Assembly: GCF_000452705.1 (NCBI RefSeq) | Contig: NZ_CP007014.1 | Coordinates: forward strand, 4,031,501-4,095,500 | DNA: 64,000 nucleotides | Direction of reading: 5' to 3' | Origin: Pseudomonas syringae CC1557 | Lineage (GTDB): Bacteria > Pseudomonadota > Gammaproteobacteria > Pseudomonadales > Pseudomonadaceae | Translations under genes and position numbers: made by a program | Shown: positions 36,578 to 45,716 of the stretch, piece after piece | Layout: each line of letters begins with the position of its first letter | Position numbering within the stretch: the stretch's first letter is position 1 | The notes under the pieces: generated by a model | The model's input: the letters and a program-made list of their open reading frames with translations, nothing else | Databases searched by the model: none | What the model was told of the DNA's origin: nothing

Positions 36578-36654
36578 TGGCGCAGCGGACGGGACTCGAA
36601 CCCGCGACCCCCGGCGTGACAGGCCGGTATTCTAACCGACTGAACTACCGCTGC
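36578..36654 (-). tRNA. tRNA-Asp (GTC)
   Basis: On the minus strand the 77-base cloverleaf begins GCAGCGGTAGTTCAGTC, has the anticodon loop CTGTCAC with GTC, a TTCGAGT T-loop and an encoded CCA end. Acceptor GCAGCGG pairs with CCGCTGC and the discriminator is G, as in E. coli tRNA-Asp. Confidence 0.98.
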
Positions 36655-36712
36655 GCATTGTGTACTGTTTTCTGCATCTGGAAGCTCTCGAACTTCAACT
36701 TCCAAACTCAAC

Positions 36713-36751
36713 GATGGTGGGCAGCTGCTCTCCCAGCTGAGCTAATCACCC
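36713..36751 (-). pseudogene. 5' remnant of a tRNA-Val gene
   Basis: On the minus strand GGGTGATTAGCTCAGCTGGG and the following GAGAGCA match the acceptor and D-arm of tRNA-Val. The expected anticodon and T arms then disappear, replaced by unrelated sequence before tRNA-Asp. An intact tRNA-Val commonly precedes tRNA-Asp in bacteria. Confidence 0.75.
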
Positions 36752-36922
36752 TTCACTCTCGGTGTGGCGCGCATTCTACGGAGCGACCTGTAGTCTGGCA
36801 AGCACTTTTTTAAATAATTTTTATAATCCTTCCAAAGGCTTACAAACGCTCTATGCAGGGTTGGCCGGAGCGGCTGAGGAGCGAATAATGCCCGCCTTTG
36901 TATAGAAAGAGAGATTCACCTC

Positions 36923-37843
36923 ATGTGGTTCAAAAACCTGCTTGTCTATCGCCTGACCCAGGACGTGCCTTTTGATGCCGAGGCGCTGGAAACCGCACTG
37001 GCGACCAAACCGGCCCGTGCCTGCGCCAGCCAGGAGGTGGCCACCTATGGTTTCGTCGCGCCTTTTGGCAAGGGCGAAGACGCTCCATTGGTACACGTCA
37101 GCCAGGACTTCATGCTGATCGCCGCACGCAAGGAAGAACGCATTCTGCCGGGCAGCGTTGTACGCGACGCGCTTAAGGAAAAGGTCGACGAGATCGAAGC
37201 CGAGCAGATGCGCAAGGTCTACAAGAAGGAACGCGATCAGCTCAAGGATGAAATCATCCAGGCGTTCCTGCCGCGCGCCTTTATCCGCCGCTCCGCGACG
37301 TTCGCCGCCATCGCGCCGAAACAGGGCCTGATTCTGGTCAACGCTTCCAGCCCGAAACGGGCCGAAGACCTGCTGTCGACTCTGCGTGAAGTGATCGGCT
37401 CGCTGCCGGTACGTCCGCTGACCGTCAAGGTTTCGCCAAGTGCGACCATGACCGACTGGGTCAAGACCCAGAAAGCGGCCGACCACTTCTTCGTGCTGGA
37501 CGAATGCGAATTGCGCGATACCCACGAAGATGGCGGCATCGTGCGTTGCAAGCGTCAGGACCTGACCAGCGATGAAATCCAGCTGCACCTGAACACCGGC
37601 AAGGTGGTCACTCAACTGTCGCTGGCCTGGCAGGATAAGCTGTCGTTCGTACTCGACGACAAGATGGTCGTCAAACGCCTGAAGTTCGAAGACCTGCTGC
37701 AGGATCAGGCTGAACAGGACGGTGGCGAAGAAGCGCTCGGCCAGTTGGACGCCAGCTTCACATTGATGATGCTGACATTTGGCGAGTTCCTGCCAGAGCT
37801 GTTCGAAGCGCTGGGCGGCGAAGAAATCCCGCAGGGTATCTGA
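36923..37843 (+). CDS. rdgC: Recombination-associated protein RdgC
   Basis: DNA-binding ring protein of 306 residues (E. coli RdgC is 303) that coats double-stranded DNA and modulates RecA. The N-terminus [18 protein letters not shown] and the segment [17 protein letters not shown] are typical. No paralogue lies nearby. It starts with a GAGATTCACCTC leader and is followed by a hairpin at 37886. The position downstream of the FKBP region matches other Pseudomonas. Confidence 0.96.
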   Translation: MWFKNLLVYRLTQDVPFDAEALETALATKPARACASQEVATYGFVAPFGKGEDAPLVHVSQDFMLIAARKEERILPGSVVRDALKEKVDEIEAEQMRKVYKKERDQLKDEIIQAFLPRAFIRRSATFAAIAPKQGLILVNASSPKRAEDLLSTLREVIGSLPVRPLTVKVSPSATMTDWVKTQKAADHFFVLDECELRDTHEDGGIVRCKRQDLTSDEIQLHLNTGKVVTQLSLAWQDKLSFVLDDKMVVKRLKFEDLLQDQAEQDGGEEALGQLDASFTLMMLTFGEFLPELFEALGGEEIPQGI

Positions 37844-37885
37844 TATCCGCTGATCGCGGCCTGAGGCCTTGATGCTTGAAACACC

Positions 37886-37907
37886 GCGCCGTCTTGCCAG
37901 ACGGCGC
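37886..37907 (+). terminator. Hairpin after rdgC
   Basis: Nine-base perfect stem GCGCCGTCT / AGACGGCGC with loop TGCC, followed by ATTCATTTC. The T run is weak, so partial termination is likely. Confidence 0.65.
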
Positions 37908-37947
37908 ATTCATTTCACAGCGGTTATTCAACAATAAGGAACAGGTC

Positions 37948-38895
37948 ATGCACGCTTTGAAAGCCTTGAGTCGATTTGTGGGTAATACTTTCGCCTGGTG
38001 GGTGCTGCTGTTCGCCATTCTGGCGTTTCTGTTCCCGCAGGCATTCATCGGTTTAAAGAGCTGGATCGTGCCGCTGCTGGGGCTGGTCATGTTCGGCATG
38101 GGCCTGACCCTGAAACTCGAAGATTTTTCTGAAGTGGCGCGCAACCCATGGCGCGTTGCGCTGGGCGTGATCGCGCACTTCGTCATCATGCCCGGCGTGG
38201 CATGGTTGCTGTGCCAGGTTTTTCAACTTCCGCCGGAAATCGCCGTCGGCGTGATACTGGTCGGCTGCTGCCCGAGCGGTACATCGTCGAATGTCATGGC
38301 CTGGCTGGCCAAGGGTGACCTGGCGCTGGCGGTGGCGATTGCCGCCGTCACCACCCTGCTCGCCCCGCTGCTGACCCCGGCCCTGATCTGGCTGCTCGCG
38401 TCAGCCTGGTTGCCCGTGTCCTTTATGGATATGTTCTGGTCAATCCTGCAACTGGTCATGCTGCCGATTGTGCTCGGCGTGGTCGCACAACGCCTGCTGG
38501 GCGCGCGAGTCAGTTACGCCGTGGACGTACTGCCGCTGGTTTCGGTGGTGAGCATCGTCATGATCGTCTGCGCGGTAGTCGCCGCCAGCCAGGCGAAAAT
38601 TGCTGAATCCGGCCTGCTGATCATGGCGGTGGTCATCCTCCACAACACGTTTGGTTTTTTGCTGGGCTATTTCACCGGCAAGGTTTTCAAGCTGCCACTG
38701 GCGCAACGCAAGTCGCTGGCGCTGGAGGTCGGTATGCAGAACTCCGGCCTGGGCGCCGCGCTGGCCAGCGCACACTTCTCGCCACTGGCGGCGGTACCCA
38801 GTGCGCTGTTCAGCGTCTGGCACAATATTTCCGGTGCATTATTGTCGACGTATTTCAGGAAGATGCCGGAGGAAGATAATACGTCCAAGTCATAG
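37948..38895 (+). CDS. Bile acid:sodium symporter family (BASS) transporter
   Basis: Integral membrane protein of 315 residues with about nine or ten hydrophobic segments of the SBF fold, including the crossover-type motifs GCCPSGTSSNVMAWLAKGDL and EVGMQNSGLG. Bacterial members move organic anions such as pantoate or keto acids with sodium; the substrate here is unknown. The start at 37948 follows AAGGAACAGGTC. The gene is followed 20 bases later by the repeat array. Confidence 0.92.
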   Translation: MHALKALSRFVGNTFAWWVLLFAILAFLFPQAFIGLKSWIVPLLGLVMFGMGLTLKLEDFSEVARNPWRVALGVIAHFVIMPGVAWLLCQVFQLPPEIAVGVILVGCCPSGTSSNVMAWLAKGDLALAVAIAAVTTLLAPLLTPALIWLLASAWLPVSFMDMFWSILQLVMLPIVLGVVAQRLLGARVSYAVDVLPLVSVVSIVMIVCAVVAASQAKIAESGLLIMAVVILHNTFGFLLGYFTGKVFKLPLAQRKSLALEVGMQNSGLGAALASAHFSPLAAVPSALFSVWHNISGALLSTYFRKMPEEDNTSKS

Positions 38896-38914
38896 CTCAG
38901 ACACCGATGACTAT

Positions 38915-39058
38915 GGTGCCTACGCGTTGGCATGCAGTTCGTCACACAATGGTTCTGTGATGTCAGTGGGTTTGAGGCTCGACTCAAGTCACCTTTTCGC
39001 CCCTCGGCGAGTAACTTTGATGGGGCCAAAGTAACCAAACCCCCTGCTCAGGGACTAT
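38915..39058. repeat. Composite repeat array, unit 1 (truncated, 144 bp)
   Basis: First member of a tandem array in reverse orientation to copies A and B. It carries the terminus (GCGTTGGCATGCAGTTCGT) and the block through TTTGATGGGGCCAAAGTA, and then stops at a CCCCTGCTCAG junction. Confidence 0.8.
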
Positions 39059-39225
39059 CGTGCCCACGCTCCGCGTCGGCATGCAGTTCGTGACGCTCTG
39101 CGTCACACAACGGTTCTGTGATGTCAGTGGGTTTGAGGCTCGACTCAAGTCACCTTTTCGCCCTCGGCGAGTTACTTTGATGGGGCCAAAGTGAGCAAAG
39201 TCCCTGCTCAGACACTGGGGACTAT
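39059..39225. repeat. Composite repeat array, unit 2 (truncated, 167 bp)
   Basis: Begins at CGTGCCCACGCTCCGCG and is truncated at the same CCTGCTCAG junction as unit 1, just where full units continue with CCTGGCTCCG. Both truncated units therefore derive from one deleted form. Confidence 0.8.
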
Positions 39226-39615
39226 CGTGCCCACGCTCCGCGTTGGCATGCAGTTCGTGACGCTCTGCGTCACACAGCGGCTCTGTGATGTCAGTGGGTT
39301 TGAGGCTCGACTCAAGTCACCTTTTCGCCCCTCGGCGAGTTACTTTGATGGGGCCAAAGTAACCAAACCCCCTGGCTCCGTTTCCGGCCCGACTTCGTCG
39401 GGTTCCTTCGCCCTGTCACTGATCCGGGGGTCGCCGCAACGGGCCATCCATGGCCCGGTGCGGCTAGCCTGGCGTCCTGCCAGGCTACCCCCGGATCAGC
39501 GTCAGGACTCAGCCGTCACTTACGTCGCACTCTGCGTCGTCAGTGCCATCGTGGTTGAAAAGCGCTTCGTTGGCAGCGGCTGCGTGTAAGGCATGAGATT
39601 GTTTTGACTATCTAT
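39226..39615. repeat. Composite repeat array, unit 3 (full, 390 bp)
   Basis: Full-length unit with both REP-like hairpins, the GGCGAGTTACTTTGATGG block and the core palindrome around CGGGCCATCCATGGCCCG. It ends with a GACTATCTAT junction and repeats in unit 4 with exact 390-base spacing. Confidence 0.88.
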
Positions 39616-40005
39616 CGTGCCCACGCTCCGCGTTGGCATGCAGTTCGTGACGCTCTGCGTCACACAACGGTTCTGTAATGTCAGTGGGTTTGAGGCTCGA
39701 CTCGAGACACCTTTTCGCCCCTCGGCGAGTTACTTTGATGGGGCCAAGGTAACCAAACCCCCTGGCTCCGTTTCCGGCCCGACTTCGTCGGGTTCCTTCG
39801 TCCTGACACTGATCCGGGGGTCGCCGCAACGGGCCATCCATGGCCCGGTGCGGCTAGCCTGGCGTCCTGCCAGGCTACCCCCGGATCAGTGTCAGGACTC
39901 AGCCGTCACTTACGTCGCACTCTGCGTCGTCAGTGCCATCGTGGTTGAAAAGCGCTTCGTTGGCAGCGGCTGCGTGTAAGGCATGAGATTGTTGTGACTA
40001 TCTAT
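39616..40005. repeat. Composite repeat array, unit 4 (full, 390 bp)
   Basis: Nearly identical to unit 3, in direct tandem. After 40006 the terminus begins again (CGTGCCCAC) but breaks into a short remnant with a TGCCAACG / TTGGCACG hairpin before the acyltransferase gene end. Confidence 0.88.
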
Positions 40006-40070
40006 CGTGCCCACATCCCCCCCATGCCAACGTTCAGTGATTGGCACGTCATTCGTACGGAGCTCCGGCG

Positions 40071-41945
40071 CTACTGCACTTTCCCTCTGAGCGCTTTTAC
40101 CTCTTCGCGCACATCCACTGGCGTTGCGACATCTGCTGCAATCGGTGAGCCGGCGACCAGCACCACGCGTGACCACAGGCGCCGAAACAGGGTCTTGCTC
40201 GGGTCACGGCTGAAGAAGCTGCCCCATAGGCCCTGCAACGCCATCGGGATCACCGGCACCGGGGTTTCCTCGATGATGCGGCTCATGCCGCTCTTGAAGC
40301 CGCTGATTTCGCCGTCGGTGGTCAACTTGCCTTCCGGGAAGATGCACACCAGTTCGCCTTCCGCGAGGTACTGAGCGATGCGTTTGAACGATTGCTCGTA
40401 AATGTCCATGTCTTCGTTGCGCCCGGCAATCGGGATGGTCCCGGCGGTACGGAAGATAAAGTTGAGCACCGGCAACTGGTAGATTTTGTAGTACATGACA
40501 AACCGGATCGGTCGTCTCACAGCACCGGCAATCAGCAACGCGTCGACAAAGGACACATGGTTGCAGACCAGCAGCGCCGCGCCTTCATCGGGAATCTGAC
40601 TCAGGTTGCGGTGCTCGACGCGGTACATGGAGTGGCCGAGCAGCCAGATCATGAAGCGCATGGTGAATTCGGGGACGATCTTGAAGATGTAGATATTCAC
40701 CGCGATGTTCATCAGCGAAACTGCGAGGAACAGTTGCGGAATCGACAGCTTGGCGAAGCTCAGCAACAGGATGGAAACAATCGCCGAGACCACCATGAAC
40801 AGCGCGTTGAGAATATTGTTGGCAGCGATAACGCGTGAGCGCTCTTTGACGGGCGTGCGCGACTGGATCAGCGCGTACAGCGGCACGATATAGAAGCCGC
40901 CGAACACGCCGATGCCCAGAATATCGAACAGCACCAGCCAGCCCTGCCCAAAGGACAGCACCGCCAGCCAGTCGTTGGCCTGCACGTTCTGCGGGAAACC
41001 GCCCGAATGCCACCACAGCAACAGGCCAAAAATGGTCAGCCCCATCGAACCGAACGGCACCAGACCGATCTCGACCTTGTGCCCGGACAACCGCTCGCAG
41101 AGCAGTGAGCCGAGGGCGATGCCAATCGAAAACACGGTGAGGATCAGCGTGACGACCGTTTCGTCGCCGTACATCCACTCTTTGGCATAGGCCGGGATCT
41201 GCGTCAGATAAATCGCCCCGACGAACCAGAACCATGAGTTACCGACAATCGAACGCGAGACCGCAGGCGTCTGTCCCAGCCCCATGCGCAGGGTCGCCCA
41301 GGACTGGGTGAAAATATTCCAGTTGAGCTTCATTTCCGGCGAAGCGGCGGTGGCACTCGGGATGCCGAAACTGGCGATGAAACCGAGGCACGCCACCAGC
41401 ACAATCGCGGCCGACACGATCCAGGCGTAGTGCGACGAAGACATCATCACCCCGGCACTGATGGTGCCGGCAAGAATCGCCAGAAACGTTCCCATCTCGA
41501 CCAGCGCGTTGCCACCGACCAGCTCGGTTTCGCGCAGGTGCTGCGGCAAAATCGAATACTTGACCGGCCCGAACAACGCCGAATGCGTGCCCATCGCAAA
41601 CAGCGCTGCCAACATCAATTCCAGGTGGTTGAACAGAAAGCCCGTAGCCCCCACCGCCATGATGACGATCTCGCCAAACTTGATGATCCGGATCAGCTTG
41701 TCCTTGGGGTACTTCTCGCCGAACTGCCCGGCCAGCGCCGAGAACAGAAAGAACGGCAGAATAAACAGCAAGGCGCACAGATTGACGTAGATCGAGCGAT
41801 CGCCATCGATGCTCAGCTTATAAAGAATGGCGAGAATCAATGACTGCTTGAAGATATTGTCATTGAACGCCCCGAGGGACTGCGTGATGAAAAACGGCAG
41901 GAAACGACGTTTCCCGAGCAGGCTGAATTGTGACTGTTGGCTCAT
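40071..41945 (-). CDS. MFS transporter-PlsC acyltransferase fusion (LplT-PlsC type)
   Basis: Fusion of 624 residues. Residues 1-400 form an MFS module of about 12 hydrophobic segments like the lysophospholipid flippase LplT (ITQSLGAFNDNIFKQS). Residues 420-620 are a 1-acylglycerol-phosphate acyltransferase with NHVSFVDALL (HX4D) and FPEGKLTTDG. It lacks the acyl-ACP synthetase domain seen in Aas. It probably imports lysophospholipid to the cytoplasmic leaflet and re-acylates it; this is inference from domains. The start at 41945 has only a weak GGA site; a longer frame to 42146 overlaps the divergent kinase and is rejected. Confidence 0.9.
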   Translation of the reverse strand: MSQQSQFSLLGKRRFLPFFITQSLGAFNDNIFKQSLILAILYKLSIDGDRSIYVNLCALLFILPFFLFSALAGQFGEKYPKDKLIRIIKFGEIVIMAVGATGFLFNHLELMLAALFAMGTHSALFGPVKYSILPQHLRETELVGGNALVEMGTFLAILAGTISAGVMMSSSHYAWIVSAAIVLVACLGFIASFGIPSATAASPEMKLNWNIFTQSWATLRMGLGQTPAVSRSIVGNSWFWFVGAIYLTQIPAYAKEWMYGDETVVTLILTVFSIGIALGSLLCERLSGHKVEIGLVPFGSMGLTIFGLLLWWHSGGFPQNVQANDWLAVLSFGQGWLVLFDILGIGVFGGFYIVPLYALIQSRTPVKERSRVIAANNILNALFMVVSAIVSILLLSFAKLSIPQLFLAVSLMNIAVNIYIFKIVPEFTMRFMIWLLGHSMYRVEHRNLSQIPDEGAALLVCNHVSFVDALLIAGAVRRPIRFVMYYKIYQLPVLNFIFRTAGTIPIAGRNEDMDIYEQSFKRIAQYLAEGELVCIFPEGKLTTDGEISGFKSGMSRIIEETPVPVIPMALQGLWGSFFSRDPSKTLFRRLWSRVVLVAGSPIAADVATPVDVREEVKALRGKVQ

Positions 41946-42187
41946 CGTCCGTGGTCCTGAGAGGCTGGGGAGAACTGGCGCAGCGGCCAATCCGAGACAC
42001 ATTGAAGACGTAAGTCCGCATAATGTCGATAGGACATTTCCGTTTGCGCCGCACCTGCCCCGATTCCCTGTCGCGCCCGACCTTGCGACAAGGCTGCGAC
42101 ACCCTGCCACGCTCGACCTTGGTCGACAAAGACGAACCGTGTGCATCGTGCGAGACTGCGCGCTATCGATACGGTTTGGAATTTGAT

Positions 42188-45100
42188 ATGTCGCTGTCCA
42201 GCGGGCTGATCGCGGCCGTTGCCTTGTCCTATATGGCCATCATGTTCGCCATCGCCTTTTACGGCGACCGCTACAGCGCGTCGCTGCGCCCGACCATGCG
42301 CGCCTGGGTCTATAGCCTGTCGCTGGCGGTCTATTGCACCAGCTGGACGTTTTTTGGTGCCGTGGGTCAGGCCGCCGAACAACTCTGGTCGTTCCTGCCG
42401 ATTTATCTGGGGCCGATCGTGCTGATGGTACTGGCGCCTTGGGTGCTGCAGAAGATGGTGCTGATCAGCAAACAGGAAAACATTACCTCCATCGCCGATT
42501 TCATCGCGGCGCGCTACGGCAAGTCGCAATCCCTCGCAGTGATGGTGGCGCTGATATGCCTGATCGGCATGCTGCCTTACATCGCACTGCAACTGAAAGG
42601 CATCGTGCTGGGCGTGAACATCCTGATCGGTGCGGTGGCGGACTCGACCGGTACTCGCGCTCAGGACACCGCGCTGGTGGTTTCGCTGATCCTGGCGCTG
42701 TTCACCATCGTCTTTGGCGCACGCAATCTGGACGTTACCGAACACCATCGCGGCATGGTGCTGGCCATTGCCTTCGAAGCTCTGGTCAAGCTGTTCGCGT
42801 TCATGGCGGTCGGCGTGTTCGTCACCTTCGGCCTGTATGACGGCTTCGACGACTTGTTCAATCAGGCAAAACTCGCCCCACGGCTGGAGGAGTACTGGAA
42901 AGACACGATCAACTGGCCGTCGATGATCGTGCAGACCGGCGTGGCAATGATGGCAATTGTTTGCCTGCCACGGCAGTTTCACGTCACCGTCGTGGAGAAT
43001 ATAGAGCCGCAGGACCTGAACCTCGCCAAATGGGTGTTCCCGGCCTATCTGGCGCTGGCGGCCTTGTTTGTGGTGCCGATTGCCCTGGCCGGCCAAATGC
43101 TGCTCCCCGACTCCATGCTGCCCGACTCGTTCGTGATCAGCCTGCCGCTGGCCCATGCTCACCCGTCGCTGGCACTGCTGGCGTTTATTGGCGGCGCATC
43201 GGCCGCGACCGGCATGGTGATCGTCGCCTGCGTGGCGCTGTCGACCATGATTTCCAACGACATGCTGCTGCCCTGGCTGTTGCGTCGCAAGAACACCGAG
43301 CGACCATTCGAAGCGTTTCGTCACTGGATGCTGACAGTTCGGCGCGTCAGTATCGTGATGATCCTGCTGCTGGCCTATGTCAGCTACCGAATGCTCGGTT
43401 CGACGGCCAGCCTGGCGACTATCGGCCAGATCGCCTTCGCCGCCATCACCCAGCTGGCGCCGGCTATGTTCGGCGCGCTGTACTGGAAACAGGCCAATCG
43501 CCGTGGCGTGTTTGCGGGCCTGGCGGCCGGCATCTTCATCTGGTTCTACACCCTGGTGCTGCCGGTCACGGCCCACGGCATGGGCTGGTCGTTGAGCACT
43601 TTCCCGTTGCTGGAATGGCTGCACAGCAACCCGTTCAACCTGCCGATCTCGCCCATGACCCAGGGCGTGGTGTTATCAATGGCAGGCAATTGCACGTTGT
43701 TCGCCTGGGTATCGACGTTGTCGCGCACGCGGGTGACAGAGCACTGGCAAGCAGGCCGCTTCATCGGTCAGGTGACGCAAGAGCGCGATTACACCCGTCC
43801 ACTGCTGGCGGTGCTGATCGAAGACCTGCTGAGTCTTTCGGCACGTTTTGTCGGTGAAGACCGTGCCCGCCAAAGCTTCGTGCGCTTCGCTGAACGGCAG
43901 GGCAAGGCCTTCAACCCCAGTCAGAACGCCGACAGCGAATGGATTGCCCATACCGAGCGACTGCTGGCAGGCGTGCTGGGCACGTCGTCGACGCGGGCAG
44001 TGGTCAAGGCGGCTATCGAAGGCCGCGACATGCAACTTGAAGACGTGGTGCGCATCGCCGACGAAGCCTCGGAAGTCCTGCAATTCAACCGCGCCCTGCT
44101 GCAAGGCGCCATCGAAAACATCACCCAGGGCATCAGCGTGGTCGATCAGTCGCTGCGACTGGTGGCCTGGAATCGTCGTTACCTTGAGCTGTTCAATTAC
44201 CCGGAAGGCCTGATCGGTGTGGGTCGGCCGATTGCCGATATCATTCGCTACAACGCCGAGCGCGGATTGTGCGGCCCGGGCGAAGCGGAGGTGCATGTTG
44301 CACGACGTCTGCACTGGATGCGCCAGGGCCGCGCTCACACGTCGGAACGGCTGTTCCCGAACGGCCAGGTGATCGAGTTGATCGGCAACCCGATGCCGGG
44401 CGGCGGGTTCGTCATGAGTTTCACTGACATCACTGAGTTCCGTGCGGCCGAACAGTCCCTCAAGGGCGTCAATGAAAGCCTGGAACAACGCGTGGCCGCG
44501 CGCACCCATGAACTGTCGCAACTCAATCAGGCCCTGACTGATGCCAAGGGCATTGCCGAAGCCGCCAACGAATCGAAAACGCGCTTTCTGGCGGCGGTCA
44601 GTCACGACCTGATGCAGCCGCTGAACGCAGCACGGCTGTTTTCTGCGGCCCTTTCCCATCAGCAGGACGGCCTTTCCGGTGAGGCCCAGCAACTGGTCCA
44701 GCACCTGGACAGCTCGCTGCGCTCTGCGGAAGACCTGATCAGCGACTTGCTGGACATCTCCCGCCTTGAAAACGGCAAGATAACTCCGGACTGTCAGCCA
44801 TTTGCGCTCAATGCGCTGTTTGACACCCTTGGCGCCGAGTTCAAGGCCCTGGCCCAGGAGCAAGGTCTGACATTCCGCGTCAGGGGCAGCTCGTTGCGCA
44901 TCGACAGCGACGTCAAGCTGCTGCGTCGGGTGCTGCAAAATTTCCTGACCAACGCGTTCCGCTACGCCAAAGGTCCGATTCTGCTGGGTGTCCGGCGCTC
45001 CGGCGACAGCCTGAGCCTTGAGGTCTGGGACCGAGGGCCGGGTATTCCGGAAGACAAGCGCCAGGTGATATTCGAGGAATTCAAACGCCTCGACAGCCAC

Positions 45101-45661
45101 AAGACCCATGCTGCAAAGGGTCTGGGGCTGGGACTGGCGATTGCCGATGGGTTATGCCGAATTCTCGGGCACCCGCTACAGGTGCGCTCGTGGACCGGCA
45201 AGGGCAGCGTCTTTAGCGTGCGGGTGCCGCTCGCCGCCGCTCAGGCTCCGATCTCCTCCGCGCAGGCCGACATCAGCCGCCCGGCGCTGAATGGAACGCA
45301 GGTGCTGTGCGTCGACAATGAAGACAGCATCCTGATCGGCATGACCAGCCTGTTGTCGCGCTGGGGTTGCCAAGTCTGGACTGCGCGCAACCGTCAGGAA
45401 TGCGAAGCGCTGCTGAATAACGGCATACGCCCGCAGATTGCACTGGTGGATTATCACCTGGATGAGGGCGAAACCGGCACTGAACTGATGGTCTGGCTAC
45501 GAACCCGTCTGGGTCAGCCGGTGCCGGGCGTACTGATCAGCGCCGATGGTCGTCGCGAGCTGATTGCCCAGGTGCATGCCGCTGGTCTTGATTACCTGCC
45601 AAAGCCAGTGAAGCCTGCGGCACTGCGAGCGCTGTTGAGCCGGCATGTGAATCTGGACTGA
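42188..45661 (+). CDS. SLC5-type hybrid sensor histidine kinase
   Basis: Membrane protein of 1157 residues, like PA3271 of P. aeruginosa. Residues 1-510 are a sodium:solute symporter-like module of about 13 hydrophobic segments. A PAS domain lies near 640-760. A coiled coil leads to the kinase: His806 in AAVSHDLMQPLNAA, N-box LQNFLTNAFRY, G-boxes WDRGPGIPED and GLGLGLAIADG. A C-terminal receiver has phospho-acceptor Asp1088 in LVDYHLDEGE and the conserved Lys in LPKPVKPAAL. No partner regulator is adjacent, so phosphate must go elsewhere. It probably senses or transports a nutrient, as CbrA does. The start at 42188 is chosen by the membrane domain; the frame is open to 42023. Confidence 0.9.
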   Translation: MSLSSGLIAAVALSYMAIMFAIAFYGDRYSASLRPTMRAWVYSLSLAVYCTSWTFFGAVGQAAEQLWSFLPIYLGPIVLMVLAPWVLQKMVLISKQENITSIADFIAARYGKSQSLAVMVALICLIGMLPYIALQLKGIVLGVNILIGAVADSTGTRAQDTALVVSLILALFTIVFGARNLDVTEHHRGMVLAIAFEALVKLFAFMAVGVFVTFGLYDGFDDLFNQAKLAPRLEEYWKDTINWPSMIVQTGVAMMAIVCLPRQFHVTVVENIEPQDLNLAKWVFPAYLALAALFVVPIALAGQMLLPDSMLPDSFVISLPLAHAHPSLALLAFIGGASAATGMVIVACVALSTMISNDMLLPWLLRRKNTERPFEAFRHWMLTVRRVSIVMILLLAYVSYRMLGSTASLATIGQIAFAAITQLAPAMFGALYWKQANRRGVFAGLAAGIFIWFYTLVLPVTAHGMGWSLSTFPLLEWLHSNPFNLPISPMTQGVVLSMAGNCTLFAWVSTLSRTRVTEHWQAGRFIGQVTQERDYTRPLLAVLIEDLLSLSARFVGEDRARQSFVRFAERQGKAFNPSQNADSEWIAHTERLLAGVLGTSSTRAVVKAAIEGRDMQLEDVVRIADEASEVLQFNRALLQGAIENITQGISVVDQSLRLVAWNRRYLELFNYPEGLIGVGRPIADIIRYNAERGLCGPGEAEVHVARRLHWMRQGRAHTSERLFPNGQVIELIGNPMPGGGFVMSFTDITEFRAAEQSLKGVNESLEQRVAARTHELSQLNQALTDAKGIAEAANESKTRFLAAVSHDLMQPLNAARLFSAALSHQQDGLSGEAQQLVQHLDSSLRSAEDLISDLLDISRLENGKITPDCQPFALNALFDTLGAEFKALAQEQGLTFRVRGSSLRIDSDVKLLRRVLQNFLTNAFRYAKGPILLGVRRSGDSLSLEVWDRGPGIPEDKRQVIFEEFKRLDSHKTHAAKGLGLGLAIADGLCRILGHPLQVRSWTGKGSVFSVRVPLAAAQAPISSAQADISRPALNGTQVLCVDNEDSILIGMTSLLSRWGCQVWTARNRQECEALLNNGIRPQIALVDYHLDEGETGTELMVWLRTRLGQPVPGVLISADGRRELIAQVHAAGLDYLPKPVKPAALRALLSRHVNLD

Positions 45662-45673
45662 AAGAAGGGGTAG

Positions 45674-45702
45674 CGGTTGTTTACCCCTGCGGCAAACAAC
45701 CG
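45674..45702. terminator. Shared terminator between convergent genes
   Basis: Nine-base stem CGGTTGTTT / AAACAACCG with an 11-base loop lies between the kinase and lpxO-like stops and can serve both strands. An alternative GGGGTA / TACCCC pairing overlaps it. Confidence 0.65.
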
Positions 45703-45716
45703 AATACAGCAGCGAA

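Noticed and set aside
38915..40005. CRISPR array
   Set aside because: Units are 144-390 bases of continuous repeat with no unique spacers of uniform length.
41942..43624. 560-codon antisense frame over the hybrid kinase
   Set aside because: Composition is His/Gln/Arg-rich and featureless, and the kinase on the other strand is secure.
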